Numbered from the stretch's first letter, positions 34,821 through 46,186 are shown. The stretch is 64,000 bases of DNA from Silvania confinis (GCF_025564085.1 NZ_JAMGZJ010000072.1:124001-188000); one strand, 5' to 3'. Made by a program: numbers and translations. Notes: generated by a model not told the origin, from the sequence alone.

Positions 34821-34893
34821 CTCTCTATCGACACAGACCCGAATCGACGCATTTAATCGCGCCGGATCCTCATTTTAAATGGAAATACGAATC

Positions 34894-35133
34894 ATGCGTA
34901 TTATTATTTACACTCGTAATGACTGCGTGCAGTGCCATGCCACCAAACGCGCGATGGAGAGCCGTGGCGTGGCTTTCGAGATGGTCAATGTGGACCTCGA
35001 ACCGGACGCCGCCGAGACGCTACGGGCGCAGGGTTTTCGTCAGTTACCGGTGGTGGTCGCCGGAGAAACCAGCTGGTCGGGGTTCCGCCCGGACATGATT
35101 AATCGTCTGCACGCCCAGGCCGCTCACGCATGA
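34894..35133 (+). CDS. nrdH: NrdH, glutaredoxin-like redoxin
   Basis: The 79-residue protein starts [22 protein letters not shown], with the CVQC redox site of NrdH, and has [21 protein letters not shown] near the end. It reduces the class Ib ribonucleotide reductase NrdE using thioredoxin reductase. The internal ATG at 34894 matches the E. coli start. It overlaps nrdI by 4 bp (ATGA). It is the first gene of the manganese/iron class Ib operon, which serves under iron limitation or oxidative stress. Confidence 0.95.
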   Translation: MRIIIYTRNDCVQCHATKRAMESRGVAFEMVNVDLEPDAAETLRAQGFRQLPVVVAGETSWSGFRPDMINRLHAQAAHA

Positions 35134-35540
35134 GCCTGCTCGTCTACTTCTCCAGCAGCTCGGAAAATACGCACCGCTTTATTGCACGCGTCGGGCTGCC
35201 CGCCGTGCGTATCCCGCTGAACGAGCGGGAACGTATTCAGGTAGACGAGCCCTATATTCTGGTGGTGCCAAGCTATGGCGGTGGCGGAACGGCTGGCGCG
35301 GTGCCGCGTCAGGCGATCCGCTTTTTAAACGACCCGCATAACCGGGCGCTGCTCCGCGGCGTGATTGCCGCCGGGAACCGTAATTTCGGCGAGGCGTTCT
35401 GCCGTGCCGGGGATGTTATTTCGCAAAAATGCGGCGTGCCGTATCTCTATCGCTTCGAGCTGATGGGGACCCAACAGGACGTCGACAACGTGCGTACAGG
35501 AGTGAACGAATTTTGGCAACGACAACCGCAGAGCGCGTGA
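35130..35540 (+). CDS. nrdI: NrdI, flavodoxin-like activator of NrdF
   Basis: The 136-residue protein has the flavodoxin-type FMN loop [28 protein letters not shown], then [22 protein letters not shown] and [25 protein letters not shown]. NrdI with FMN supplies the oxidant that builds the dimanganese-tyrosyl radical of NrdF. The gene overlaps nrdH by 4 bp. Its last 28 bp contain the probable TTG start and the ribosome site of nrdE. Confidence 0.95.
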   Translation: MSLLVYFSSSSENTHRFIARVGLPAVRIPLNERERIQVDEPYILVVPSYGGGGTAGAVPRQAIRFLNDPHNRALLRGVIAAGNRNFGEAFCRAGDVISQKCGVPYLYRFELMGTQQDVDNVRTGVNEFWQRQPQSA

Positions 35541-37657
35541 TGCAGGCATCGATGGATTTCCATGCCCTTAACGCCATGCTCAATCTGTACGATCGCGACG
35601 GGCGCATTCAGTTTGGCAAAGACGCCGAAGCGGTAGACGCCTTTTTTACCGCCCACGTCTACCCCAACAGCGTGACCTTTGCCAGCCAGCAGGCGCGTCT
35701 CGATTACCTGGTCAGCGAAAGCTACTACGACGCCCGGGTGCTGTCGCGCTTTGACAGCGACTTTGTGCTGAGCCTGTTTGCCCACGCCCACGCCAGCGGT
35801 TTTCGTTTCCAGACCTTCCTCGGCGCGTGGAAGTATTACACCAGCTACACCCTGAAAACCTTCGACGGTAAGCGCTATCTGGAACACTTCGAAGACCGGG
35901 TGGTGATGGTGGCGCTGACCCTCGCGCAGGGGGATCAAACCCTCGCCCGCCAGCTCACCGACGAGATGCTGGCCGGGCGTTTTCAGCCCGCGACGCCTAC
36001 CTTCCTCAACTGCGGTAAAGCCCAGCGCGGGGAGCTGGTCTCCTGCTTCCTGCTGCGCATCGAAGACAACATGGAGTCGATTGGCCGCGCCGTGAACTCG
36101 GCGCTGCAGCTTTCCCGACGTGGCGGCGGCATGGCGCTTTTGCTCTCCAACCTGCGTGAAGCGGGCGCGCCCATTAAGCGCATTGAGAACCAGTCTTCCG
36201 GGGTGATCCCGGTGATGAAGATGCTGGAAGATGCGTTCTCGTACGCCAACCAGCTCGGTGCCCGTCAGGGCGCGGGGGCGGTGTATTTGCACGCCCATCA
36301 CCCGGACATCATGCGCTTTCTCGATACCAAACGGGAAAACGCCGACGAGAAGATCCGCATCAAAACCCTGTCGCTGGGGGTGGTGATCCCGGATGTCACC
36401 TTCCGGCTGGCCAAAGAGAACGCCGAGATGGCGCTGTTCTCGCCGTATGACGTGGAGCGGATTTACGGCAAGCCGTTTGGCGACGTGGCGATAAGCGAGC
36501 TGTATGACGAACTGGTCGCCGACGCGCGCATCCGCAAAACCTGGCTCAACGCCCGGGACTTCTTCCAGCGTCTGGCGGAGATCCAGTTTGAATCCGGCTA
36601 TCCGTACATCATGTATGAAGACACGGTGAACCGCGCCAACCCGATTGCCGGGCGCATCAACATGAGCAACCTGTGCTCGGAGATTTTGCAGGTCAACAGC
36701 GCCTCGACCTATGACGAAAACCTCGACTACGCGGCGATCGGCAAGGATATCTCGTGCAACCTCGGCTCGCTGAACATTGCCCACACCATGGATTCACCGG
36801 ACTTTGGCCGCACCGTCGAGACCGCCGTGCGCGGCCTGTCGGCGGTGTCGGACATGAGCCACATCCGCAGCGTGCCGTCGGTGGAGGCCGGTAACGCCGC
36901 CTCGCACGCCATCGGACTGGGGCAGATGAACCTGCACGGCTATCTGGCGCGGGAAGGGATTGCCTACGGCAGCCCCGAAGGGCTGGACTTCACCAACCTC
37001 TACTTCTACACCATCACCTGGCATGCGCTGCATACCTCGATGATGATGGCGCGCGAGCGCAGCCAGCGCTTTGCGGGCTTTGAGCAGTCGCGCTACGCCA
37101 GCGGCGAGTACTTTAAACAGTATCTGGAAAACGACTGGCAGCCGAAAACCGACACCGTGCGCGCCCTGTTTGCCCGCGCAGGAATCACCCTGCCGACGCA
37201 CGCCATGTGGCAGCAGCTGCGTGACGACGTGATGCAGTACGGCATCTACAACCAGAATTTACAGGCGGTGCCGCCGACCGGATCAATCTCGTACATCAAC
37301 CACGCGACCTCGAGCATTCACCCTATCGTGTCGAAAATCGAGATCCGCAAAGAGGGCAAAATCGGGCGCGTTTACTACCCTGCCCCGTTTATGACTAACG
37401 AGAACCTGGCCCTGTATCAGGATGCCTATGAGATCGGCCCGGAAAAAATTATCGATACCTACGCCGAGGCAACTAAACACGTCGATCAGGGGCTGTCGCT
37501 GACGCTGTTCTTCCCGGATACCGCCACCACCCGCGACATCAACCGGGCACAGATTTACGCCTGGAAGAAAGGGATCAAGACCCTGTACTACATTCGCCTG
37601 CGTCAGCTTGCGCTGGAAGGCACAGAAACAGAAGGCTGCGTGTCCTGCGCGCTGTAA
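35513..37657 (+). CDS. nrdE: NrdE, class Ib ribonucleotide reductase large subunit (TTG start)
   Basis: With the start at TTG 35513 the product has 714 residues, the length of E. coli NrdE, and begins M-A-T-T-T-A-E like the E. coli protein. AGGAG lies 9 bp upstream of this TTG. The next in-frame ATG (35540) has a poor ribosome site. Visible landmarks are [32 protein letters not shown] (first catalytic cysteine), [13 protein letters not shown] (N-x-C-x-E radical site), [20 protein letters not shown] and the C-terminal CVSCAL redox pair. The ORF overlaps nrdI by 28 bp. It reduces ribonucleoside diphosphates. Confidence 0.93.
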   Translation: MATTTAERVMQASMDFHALNAMLNLYDRDGRIQFGKDAEAVDAFFTAHVYPNSVTFASQQARLDYLVSESYYDARVLSRFDSDFVLSLFAHAHASGFRFQTFLGAWKYYTSYTLKTFDGKRYLEHFEDRVVMVALTLAQGDQTLARQLTDEMLAGRFQPATPTFLNCGKAQRGELVSCFLLRIEDNMESIGRAVNSALQLSRRGGGMALLLSNLREAGAPIKRIENQSSGVIPVMKMLEDAFSYANQLGARQGAGAVYLHAHHPDIMRFLDTKRENADEKIRIKTLSLGVVIPDVTFRLAKENAEMALFSPYDVERIYGKPFGDVAISELYDELVADARIRKTWLNARDFFQRLAEIQFESGYPYIMYEDTVNRANPIAGRINMSNLCSEILQVNSASTYDENLDYAAIGKDISCNLGSLNIAHTMDSPDFGRTVETAVRGLSAVSDMSHIRSVPSVEAGNAASHAIGLGQMNLHGYLAREGIAYGSPEGLDFTNLYFYTITWHALHTSMMMARERSQRFAGFEQSRYASGEYFKQYLENDWQPKTDTVRALFARAGITLPTHAMWQQLRDDVMQYGIYNQNLQAVPPTGSISYINHATSSIHPIVSKIEIRKEGKIGRVYYPAPFMTNENLALYQDAYEIGPEKIIDTYAEATKHVDQGLSLTLFFPDTATTRDINRAQIYAWKKGIKTLYYIRLRQLALEGTETEGCVSCAL

Positions 37658-38626
<969 letters not shown>

Positions 38627-38645
38627 AGAAGAAGCCGGATTGCTG

Positions 38646-39518
38646 TTAACGCGCGCGCGCTGAGGTGCGCTGCACAACGAAAACGCTGATCAGCACGATA
38701 GCAAGCCCAACCAACGCGGTGCTGCTGAGGGCCTGGGACAGGATTATCCAGCCGAGCAGCACCGCGGTTAACGGACTGAGTAATCCCAGCGACGCCACCG
38801 CCACCCCCGGCAACCGGGTGATGCCGCGAAACCACAGGCCGTACGCCACGAACGCCCCGGCCAGGCTCAGCCAGCTATAAGCGGCATAGTGCGTGGCGGT
38901 AAGCGTGGGCAGCGGCGCGTCGAACAGCCAGGCGGCGGGCGCGAGCATCAATCCCCCCAACACCAGCTGCCAGCCAGTGAGCGCCATCACCGGCATGTCA
39001 GTCTGCCAGCGACGCGTTAACCAGACCCCGGTTGCCATGCAGCTCGCCCCCAGCAACGCCGCCGCTATCCCGATGGGTTCAAAAACGGTCTGCGGCGAAA
39101 GCAGTAAAACGGCCATCCCGACCACGCCTGCCAGCGCGGCCCACAGCGTGATGTTGTGCGGCGCACGACGGTCGACTGCCCAGATTAACACCATCACCAG
39201 CAGCGGCTGGATCGCCCCCAGCACCGCAGCCAGCCCACCGGGCAAGCGGTATGCCGCCACAAACAGCAGCGCTTGAAACACGCCAATATTGAGTGCGCTG
39301 AGGATCAGCAGCCGCCCGATGTCACGGTACGCAGGCAGGCGCAACGTGAACAGCAGCAGCAAAATCCCGGCCGGAAGCACGCGGATCAGCGCCGCCGTAA
39401 AGGGCCTGTCCGGCGGCAGAAACTGGGTTGTCACGATATAGGTTGAGCCCCAGATCGCTGGGGCCAGCGCCGTCAACAGCACGTCGCGCCAGTAAGAAAG
39501 AGAAAATGACGAATCCAT
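38646..39518 (-). CDS. EamA/DMT-family exporter
   Basis: The 290-residue protein has ten hydrophobic segments in two EamA halves: PAIWGSTYIVTTQFLPPDRPF, LIRVLPAGILLLLFTLRLP, NIGVFQALLFVAAYRLPGGLAAVLGAIQPLLVMVLIW, then IGIAAALLGASCMATGVWLTRRW and GVAVASLGLLSPLTAVLLGWIILSQALS. These are drug/metabolite exporters of the YdcZ/YedA type. It is divergent from a MarR regulator with only 68 bp between them, and two palindromic sites lie in that gap, so it is probably induced by a MarR ligand. Confidence 0.9.
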   Translation of the reverse strand: MDSSFSLSYWRDVLLTALAPAIWGSTYIVTTQFLPPDRPFTAALIRVLPAGILLLLFTLRLPAYRDIGRLLILSALNIGVFQALLFVAAYRLPGGLAAVLGAIQPLLVMVLIWAVDRRAPHNITLWAALAGVVGMAVLLLSPQTVFEPIGIAAALLGASCMATGVWLTRRWQTDMPVMALTGWQLVLGGLMLAPAAWLFDAPLPTLTATHYAAYSWLSLAGAFVAYGLWFRGITRLPGVAVASLGLLSPLTAVLLGWIILSQALSSTALVGLAIVLISVFVVQRTSARAR

Positions 39519-39528
39519 AATTTTGCAC

Positions 39529-39586
39529 TTACCTTCAATTCAAGATAAAATCAGTCTGTCGAGCAATTAACTTGAAGTCAAGATAA
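39529..39586. promoter_or_regulatory. two MarR-type operator candidates between the EamA and MarR genes
   Basis: TTACCTTCAATTCAAGATAA (39529-39548) and TTAACTTGAAGTCAAGATAA (39567-39586) share the frame TTA-x-CTT-x-A-x-x-TCAAGATAA. The second has the perfect inner palindrome CTTGA-AG-TCAAG and ends at the MarR start codon. The first covers the promoter side of the exporter. Confidence 0.65.
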
Positions 39587-40105
39587 ATGAGCCAACCAAC
39601 CAAACCGTCACCTGATGCCGTTGATGCCATTCTTGCGCAGTGGCAGCGCGAACGACCGGACCTGGACTGCAGCCCGATGGGCCCGATTGGGCGCATCAGG
39701 CGCTGTGCGATACTGCTGGAACAGCGGCTGGAATCCACGTTTGCGCAGTTTGAACTGAGTGGATGGGAGTTCGATATGCTGGCGACGCTGCGCCGCGCGG
39801 GTGCGCCCTACAACCTTAGCCCCACGGAACTGTTTTCGACATTAATGGTGACCTCCGGCACCATGACCCATCGCCTGAAACGCCTGGAATCGCGAGGCTT
39901 AATCAGTCGGCAGGCAAATGCCCACGATGCGCGGAGTATGCTGGTGCAGCTCACGGATGAGGGACTGACGCTGATAAACCACGCGGTCGAAAAGCACGTT
40001 GAGAATGAAAGGCAGATATTGTCGGGGGTGTCGGCTGAATCGCTGGCGGAGTTGGATCGGCGGTTGAAGGAGTTGTTGGGGGAGCTGGAGGGGCTTGCTC
40101 GGTGA
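39587..40105 (+). CDS. MarR-family transcriptional regulator
   Basis: The 172-residue protein has the MarR winged helix: LSGWEFDMLATLRRAGAPYNLSPTELFSTLMVTSGTMTHRLKRLESRGLISRQANAHDARSMLVQLTDEGL, with the wing DARSMLVQLT. Dimerising helices are at both ends. It resembles the group that includes HosA/SlyA relatives. It is divergent from the EamA exporter, and one of its likely operator sites overlaps its own translation start, so it probably represses both itself and the exporter. The ligand is unknown. Confidence 0.9.
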   Translation: MSQPTKPSPDAVDAILAQWQRERPDLDCSPMGPIGRIRRCAILLEQRLESTFAQFELSGWEFDMLATLRRAGAPYNLSPTELFSTLMVTSGTMTHRLKRLESRGLISRQANAHDARSMLVQLTDEGLTLINHAVEKHVENERQILSGVSAESLAELDRRLKELLGELEGLAR

Positions 40106-40396
40106 AAGTTGTAGAGGGGAGTGCTTTTTGATTAGGTGGGGATTGTAGATGTCTGCTGAGGGCGAGGAGCGGAGGTTATACAATCGGAAATGAAAGTTAT
40201 GCTGCTTTAACATGTCAAAGTGATCTTTTCCATCGTTGAACCTCACAAGCCAGCATCCTTCTAGACCCTCACTTTTCTTTTTTGCGCTCTATCTTCAAAA
40301 GAACTTTAAATTACTCATCTACGCGTTTTTATTGCCGATAACATTAATATCAAATTCACGTCATACAAACACTGATGACTTCAGGCAAGGGATAAA

Positions 40397-41287
40397 ATGG
40401 AACTGATCGATTACGATAAAAATGCACTTCAGCAAATTCACGACTGGAAAAACCCACAGCGAGGTTTTCTAGCTAAATCATTTGAATTAATAAGCAAACC
40501 TTTAAACAGCGCCGGAGAGTTGGTTCTTTCAACGCCTGTCGTCGGTGAAGCCATTCAATCTTCTGTGCAGGGCCTGGTGGGTGTCTGTAACGATGCCGCA
40601 CTGTGGTCAGTGCGACCAGAGGCGATTTTCGAAGAGTTCCGTAATGACGGGCATATCCACATCAATCACTACGCAGATATTGAAACGTTACGTCTTGAGG
40701 ACATTGATAAAACCGTCGGCTGGCTGGCAGCTAAATACAAGGGTATTGCGCTGGCGGAAGGTGCAGGCACGGGTATGATGGGGATTGCAGGGATAACCAT
40801 CGATATACCTACCCTCATTACATTGAATCTGCGAGCAATCGGAGAGTATGCGACGTATTACGGTTTTGATATCACCCGTCAGGAAGAACGGCTTTTTGCC
40901 TTTAACATATTGGGGCTTTCATCTGCTTCATCGACTATGGCGAAAAACGTCGCCATGGCGCAACTGGTAAAAATATCGCAGCAGGTCGCCAAGAAAGTAG
41001 TTTGGGAAGAGTTGGAAAAACAAGTATTTGTGAAGATTATTAAGCAGATTGCCAACAGCCTGGGGGTTCGTCTCACTAAAGCAAAACTGGCCCAAACGAT
41101 TCCTATCGCAGGCGCGGCCGTTGGCGGTAGTTATAACGCCTATTTCACCAGTAACGTCTGTGATGCGGCCTACCACCTTTATCGCGAGCGCTTCCTGGCG
41201 ATGAAATACGATCCGTCTGTGATTGATATCACGGTAAAGCCTGCGGATGGTTTTTTACCCAGCGACGGCGATCCGGTTTTCGAATGA
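40397..41287 (+). CDS. EcsC-family protein
   Basis: The 296-residue protein belongs to the EcsC family, with the typical order LEDIDKTVGWLAAKYKGIALAEGAGTGMMGIAGITIDIPTLITLNLRAIGEYATYYGFD, ERLFAFNILGLSS and IPIAGAAVGGSYNAYFTSNVCDAAYHLYRERFL. Glycine-rich helical hairpins in the middle may touch the membrane, but there is no clear signal peptide. EcsC proteins are widespread and functionally unassigned. It stands alone here with about 290 bp upstream and 315 bp downstream of noncoding sequence. Confidence 0.85.
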   Translation: MELIDYDKNALQQIHDWKNPQRGFLAKSFELISKPLNSAGELVLSTPVVGEAIQSSVQGLVGVCNDAALWSVRPEAIFEEFRNDGHIHINHYADIETLRLEDIDKTVGWLAAKYKGIALAEGAGTGMMGIAGITIDIPTLITLNLRAIGEYATYYGFDITRQEERLFAFNILGLSSASSTMAKNVAMAQLVKISQQVAKKVVWEELEKQVFVKIIKQIANSLGVRLTKAKLAQTIPIAGAAVGGSYNAYFTSNVCDAAYHLYRERFLAMKYDPSVIDITVKPADGFLPSDGDPVFE

Positions 41288-41602
41288 GTAAAAATGGGTC
41301 GTCTTCGACTCTTTTTTCGGTATGAAAGACTGTTTTCATAAACGATAACTGAATCTGAATAGCCACAAATTTAACAGATACTTCAGTAGTCAACTTTCAA
41401 CCTGGCAAAAAATACCAACTTCGTTTTTGTTAAGAAGCGGACCAAGTAACTAAGCTGTGGTCCGCTATGAGCGAAAAGCGGGCATTAACGCCCAATTAAA
41501 GTGTGAAGCACGTATTCACCATACTCAATTTGAATACCTTAATCACTAAATTTGAACCAAACTGAAAATGCCAAGCGTGCTGAGCCATTCTTAAATTGTT
41601 TG
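41288..41602. other. AT-rich intergenic stretch
   Basis: No convincing gene or repeat is visible. It lies between the EcsC-family gene and the minus-strand HEPN-like gene. The lower GC may mark the edge of acquired DNA. Confidence 0.5.
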
Positions 41603-42568
41603 TTATATTTCAAGCACGACAGAGTCAATAGACAACCTTGAGTTATCAGAAATATCCTCGACAAACTCAGCCCACGTACCTCTCTCGACTCTTCGACTGC
41701 AATAATGCGAAGTAGCCCTAATGAAGCCAATAGCGACGTCATACAAATCTTGGATAAATTCTTCTATAATAGCTTCGTTGTTGTCACCGTAGGATAAAAA
41801 TATAGAGTCACGATAGTTCGCTTTACCACGGTATCTAAATGCCTGAATAAGGAAATTAACTTGTCCTTTTTCTAGTGCGTGATCGCGAACTTCGCGAGCA
41901 GCTTTCGTGCGAAAGTTGTCAACACCAAGAGCTTTGAAATCACGAGAAGTTCTCACCCTCTCTTCTGTTTCCCACTTTTTGTAGCCATGAGTCCCCTTTA
42001 GATAGGAAACCAGTGCACCATGAGCAGTTTCATTATCATAAGCTCTATCATTCAGGTCGAAACGGTTAGCACCTCTATATGCAGCAATCTCGGCATCAGC
42101 AGTGTTTGAAACTAAACTAGTTAGAAGAAGATTAAATGGATATGGGATAAGTTCTTTTTCCGCGATATCTGACTGCCAAACTTTTGCTGTGGCTGTATGT
42201 GTCTCTTGAATAGAACCAGAAGATGCTGCAACCATCGCGCTAGCGGAAAAATAGATACTGTAATACCAAGAAATAATAGCTGAACGACATATGTCATATT
42301 TATCTTCGACATCTTTATTCATACTTTTCAAAGATGACAGATTATGTAAGGCCATCATTGTGTTCTCAAACACAAGCGTATCAGCTTCACGATTGACAGG
42401 TCTACGTTGTACCCGAGCATATAAATCATTTAGTTTATCATCGGCACAAGCGTCACCGTTAACGACTTCGGCAAGGGCCCTCATCCAATTTACAGTCCCC
42501 TGAAACGCAAACCGGGGCTCTGCCTGATCACCGGCTTCAAATAGCCTGTCTAATAGCCACTTACTCAT
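41603..42568 (-). CDS. unrecognised 321-residue protein with HEPN-like segment
   Basis: I do not recognise the family. The protein is soluble and helical. Around 95-140 the stretch CRSAIISWYYSIYFSASAMVAAS...ETHTATAKVW has the R-x-S/A-x-x-x-Y-Y-x-x-Y/F-x-A pattern and downstream His seen in HEPN-type nucleotide-binding or RNase domains. A second basic block (YRGKANYRDSIFLSYG) lies near 245-260. It has no operon partner. Base composition is more AT-rich than in neighbours, suggesting transfer. Association with defence is a guess from HEPN likeness and isolation. Confidence 0.55.
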   Translation of the reverse strand: MSKWLLDRLFEAGDQAEPRFAFQGTVNWMRALAEVVNGDACADDKLNDLYARVQRRPVNREADTLVFENTMMALHNLSSLKSMNKDVEDKYDICRSAIISWYYSIYFSASAMVAASSGSIQETHTATAKVWQSDIAEKELIPYPFNLLLTSLVSNTADAEIAAYRGANRFDLNDRAYDNETAHGALVSYLKGTHGYKKWETEERVRTSRDFKALGVDNFRTKAAREVRDHALEKGQVNFLIQAFRYRGKANYRDSIFLSYGDNNEAIIEEFIQDLYDVAIGFIRATSHYCSRRVERGTWAEFVEDISDNSRLSIDSVVLEI

Positions 42569-42896
42569 GATAAACCTTTGGAAATATGCGGTTATTCAGC
42601 GGAAAAATCTGTATCTAAACACGGACTTTTCCACGTTTGTAAATTTAATGTGTGGAACACTACATCGCTTTTGTATAACTGACAACAGCTTATAGGTACA
42701 GCCGGGAATTGTATTTGTTATAAATACGGATTAATCCACCTAACAAGTGGTGGCGATACCTTGATCCGGACAAGATATTTTTGCAGTGCAACAACGTCTG
42801 CAATTGGCACAAAGCTGCCTGAGATGACAAGCCTACCCTGCATCCCCAATTAACGATATCCTCCGATCACCCTAGCGCCCTCACTCAGGACCCACA
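42569..42896. other. intergenic region before the phzF-like gene
   Basis: The region is 328 bp and AT-rich on the left. It presumably holds the promoters of the divergent HEPN-like and PhzF-like genes. No repeats or structured elements stand out. Confidence 0.4.
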
Positions 42897-43779
42897 ATGA
42901 AAAGACGTTACGCCGTTGCAGATGTTTTTACCGGATACCCCGTTCCTCGGCAATCCTGTCGCCGTGGTGTTAGATGCTGAGGGGATGAGCACTGAGCAAA
43001 TGCAACAGATTGCCGTGGAGTTTGGCTACAGTGAAACGACCTTTGTTCTGCCACCCGAAAAAGCGGAAAACACCGCGCGGGTGCGGATTTTTACCCCCTC
43101 GCGTGAAATCCCGTTTGCCGGGCATCCCAACGTCGGCACCGCTTATGTGCTGGCACATTACGCCGCTCTGGCTGGCACGCCGCTGCCTGACACCCTGCGC
43201 TTCGAAGAGATTGCCGGGCTGGTGCCGGTGAAGATCCTCAACGATAACGGTGCGATTAGCGGTGCGGAGCTGCTGGTGCCGGAAGCATTATCCTGCCGCT
43301 CTGAGGTCAGCCCTGAAAAGGTCGCCGCCTGCCTGTCTCTGGCAGCGGAACATATCTGCACCCAGGCGCACAAGCCGGTTGTCGCCTCGGTGGGGCTGCC
43401 ATTCCTGGTGGTGAAGCTGACCTCACGCGAGGCCCTGCGCCAGTGCGTGCCCAATTTACAGGGGTTCCGGGCGGTTCTGCCGCTTGATGGCGCGGTCTCT
43501 GTTTATGCCTACACCGATGAGACGGATCCAGACGATCATTGCGATCTGCAGGCGCGCATGTTTACGCCCCGGATGACCGAGGATCCGGCGACAGGCAGTG
43601 CGAGCGCCGCGGTTACCGCCCTGCTGGCAAAATTGCAGAATAAAAAGACGCTTGATCTGCACATCCGTCAGGGCGTGGAGATGGGACGGGCAAGCTCGCT
43701 GTATACCCGCTCAGATGGCACCTCGATTCGGGTGGGAGGCAAAAGTGTGATTACGATGGAAGGATCATTTAACCTTTAG
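42897..43779 (+). pseudogene. PhzF-family isomerase gene with an N-terminal frameshift
   Basis: From ATG 42897 the frame reads MKRRYAVADVFTG and then leaves the family sequence. In the next frame TPFLGNPVAVVLDAEG continues without loss. One extra G in GG at 42933-42934 (ACCGGATACC instead of ACCGATACC) explains the break. The rest is intact: [14 protein letters not shown] (catalytic Glu region), [17 protein letters not shown] and MTEDPATGSASAAVTALL, giving a ~290-residue PhzF fold. A TTG at 42916 could restart translation, but the first beta strand would be lost. It is either a recent pseudogene or a sequencing error. PhzF-type isomerases act on varied substrates. Confidence 0.75.
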
Positions 43780-43789
43780 TGGCATTGCC

Positions 43790-43880
43790 TGGCGGCGCTG
43801 CGCTTGCACAGGCCTACGGTTGCACAGCACAGGTTTTGTAGGCCGGGCAAGCACCGCGCCGCCCGGCAAAACACCCGCAC
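43790..43880. repeat. REP pair
   Basis: GGCATTGCCTGGCGGCGCTGCGCTTGC...CAGGCCTACGG is followed by TTTTGTAGGCCGGGCAAGCACCGCGCCGCCCGGC in inverted orientation, between convergent genes. Confidence 0.8.
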
Positions 43881-43885
43881 CATAC

Positions 43886-43912
43886 CAAAAAAAACCGCCC
43901 CTGAGGGCGGCT
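43886..43912 (-). terminator. rho-independent terminator of fdhF
   Basis: On the minus strand CCGCCC-TCAG-GGGCGG is followed by eight T residues. It lies 6 bp downstream of the fdhF stop. Confidence 0.85.
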
Positions 43913-43918
43913 TCTCCA

Positions 43919-46066
43919 TCAACCTATCGCCAGTTCCCGCAGGTGCGTTTTCAGCTTGTGATACTCATCAATCACATACTGTTCCGCAGCCTGCTGGTCG
44001 GCAATCGGCTCCACGCGCACGGCGCAATACTTATACTCCGGCGTTTTGGTAATCGGACTCAGGTTCTCCGTCACCAGCTCGTTACAGGCCCCAATCCACC
44101 ACTGGTAGGTCATGTATACCGCACCTTTGTTCGGGCGATCGCTCACCTGGGCACGGGTAATAACTTTACCTTTGCGCGAGGTGACCCACACCAGCGCTTC
44201 GTCCTCAATGCCGAGACGCGCGGCGTCTGCGGTGTTGATCTGCGCGTAGCCAGGTTCATCCGCTAATGCCGCCAGCGCCGCACAGTTACCGGTCATCGAG
44301 CGGCACGAGTAGTGGCCGACTTCACGCACCGTCGACAGCACCAGCGGGTACTCCGGGGTAAGTTTGTCGATTGGCGCGACCCAGTCACAGGTATAGAGCT
44401 GCCCCAGCCTGTTCGGGGTGGAGAACTCTTTCTCGAACAGGTAATCCATCCCCTGATCGGCCTCGGACTCATCCCGGCACGGCCACTGGATGTAGCCCAG
44501 CTCGCCCATCTTCTCGTAGGTGGCACCAAAGAATTCCGGACACAGATGGCGCAACTCATCCCAGATTTGCTGGGTGTTGTCGTAGCGCATCGGGTAGCCC
44601 ATCCGCGTCGAGATCTCGCTGATGATCTGCCAGTCCGTTTTCAAATCCCACTTTGGCTCAACCGCTTTAAAGAAGCGCTGGAAACCACGGTCGGCGGCGG
44701 TGTAAACCCCTTCGTGCTCACCCCAGGAGGTGGACGGCAGGATCACATCGGCGGCGGCCGCCGTCTTGGTCATAAAGATATCCTGCACGATGACCAGTTC
44801 CAGGGTTTCAAACGCCTTACGCACGGCTGAGAGTTCCGCATCCGTCTGGAGCGGATCTTCCCCCATGATGTACGCGGCACGCACTTCGCCATGCTCCGCC
44901 CGGTGCGGCAGTTCGCTGATGCGATACCCGGTATGGGCTGGCAGTGAGTCCACTCCCCAGGCTTTGGCGAACTTGGCCCGGTTGTCCGGGTTGTTGATGT
45001 ACTGATAGCCCGGATAGGTATCCGGCAGCGCACCCATGTCGCACGCGCCCTGCACGTTGTTCTGCCCGCGCACCGGGTTAACCCCTGCCGACGGCTTACC
45101 GAGGTTGCCGGTCAGCAGCGCCAGGCTTGTCAGGGAACGCACGGTTTCGACACCCTGATAGAACTGGGTCACGCCCATGCCCCACAGGATCGCCGCGCTT
45201 TCTGCGGCGGCATACATCCGCGCGGCCTGGCGGATCTCCAGCGCGCTGACGCCGGTTACCGCTTCCACCGACTCCGGCGTGTAGCCTTCAACGATTTTGC
45301 GATACTCCTCGAAGCCTTCGGTACGCGAGGCGACATATGCCCGGTCGTACAGCTGTTCTTCGATAATCACGTGGCCGATCGCATTCAGCAGCGCGATGTT
45401 AGAGCCGTTTTTCAGCGCCAGGTGCATATCGGCAATGCGCGCAGTTTCAATTTTGCGCGGATCGCAGACGATAATCTTCGCCCCTTTGCGTTTCGCTTTG
45501 ATCACCCGGTTCGCCACGATAGGGTGCGAATCCGCCGGGTTGTATCCAAAGACAAAAATCATGTCGGCATTTTCAATTCCGACAATCGAGTTACTCATTG
45601 CGCCGTTACCGACCGACTGGTGCAGACCTGCAACCGATGGGCCGTGTCAGACGCGCGCGCAGCAGTCGACATTGTTAGTGCCGACGGCTGCGCGAGCAAA
45701 TTTTTGCATCACATAGTTGGTTTCGTTCCCGGTGCCGCGCGATGACCCGGTGGTCATGATCGCATCCGGGCCGTATTTGGCTTTGATGGCGCTGAGCTTG
45801 TTGGCCACGTAATCCAGCGCTTCGCCCCAGGAGACAGCCTCCAGCTTGCCGCCGCGCTCGCGACGGATCATCGGCGATTTCAGGCGCGGGGTCAGGATTT
45901 TGGTGTCGTTGATAAAGTCCCAACCGTAGTAACCCTTCAGGCACAGATCGCCCTGATTGGTTTTACCCATTGCGGCTTCAGCCTTGACGACTTTACCGTT
46001 ATCGACCACCAGGTTGATTTTGCAACCCGATGCGCAATAAGGGCAAACCGTGATGACTTTCTTCAT
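43919..46066 (-). CDS. fdhF: FdhF, selenocysteine formate dehydrogenase H
   Basis: The full product is 715 residues, the length of E. coli FdhF, if the in-frame TGA at 45649-45647 (codon 140) is read as selenocysteine. The context CARV-U-HGPSVAGLHQSVGNGAMSNS is as in E. coli, and the sequence just after the TGA can form the SECIS hairpin (GGTTGCAGGTCTGCACC). The N-terminus has the 4Fe-4S ligands CPYCASGCK...CLKGYYGWDF. Molybdopterin-binding blocks follow (SSRGTGNETNYVMQKF, GMGVTQFYQGVETVRSL, PVRGQNNVQGACDMG). It oxidises formate for formate hydrogenlyase. A sigma-54 promoter and upstream element precede it. Confidence 0.97.
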
Positions 46067-46101
46067 CGGTCAATATTCCCGTTAATGATTGTGTGCACCG
46101 T

Positions 46102-46120
46102 TATGCATGAACTGTGCCAC
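46102..46120 (-). promoter_or_regulatory. sigma-54 promoter of fdhF
   Basis: On the minus strand GTGGCACAGTTCATGCAT has GG and GC separated by ten bases, fitting the -24/-12 consensus TGGCAC-N5-TTGCA. It is about 36 bp before the fdhF ATG. Confidence 0.85.
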
Positions 46121-46186
46121 TCTGATAAATCACGATAACCGCAGGAATTAACAGGAAAAATGGAAAGGGATGGGGAGGTGTGCCGC

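Noticed and set aside
34612-34852. Short frames upstream of nrdH
   Set aside because: The region holds the promoter and NrdR boxes. The frames lack ribosome sites and conserved sequence.
45647-45649. Premature stop making fdhF a pseudogene
   Set aside because: The TGA is at codon 140 in the conserved selenocysteine context, followed by a SECIS-like hairpin, so it is a selenoprotein gene.
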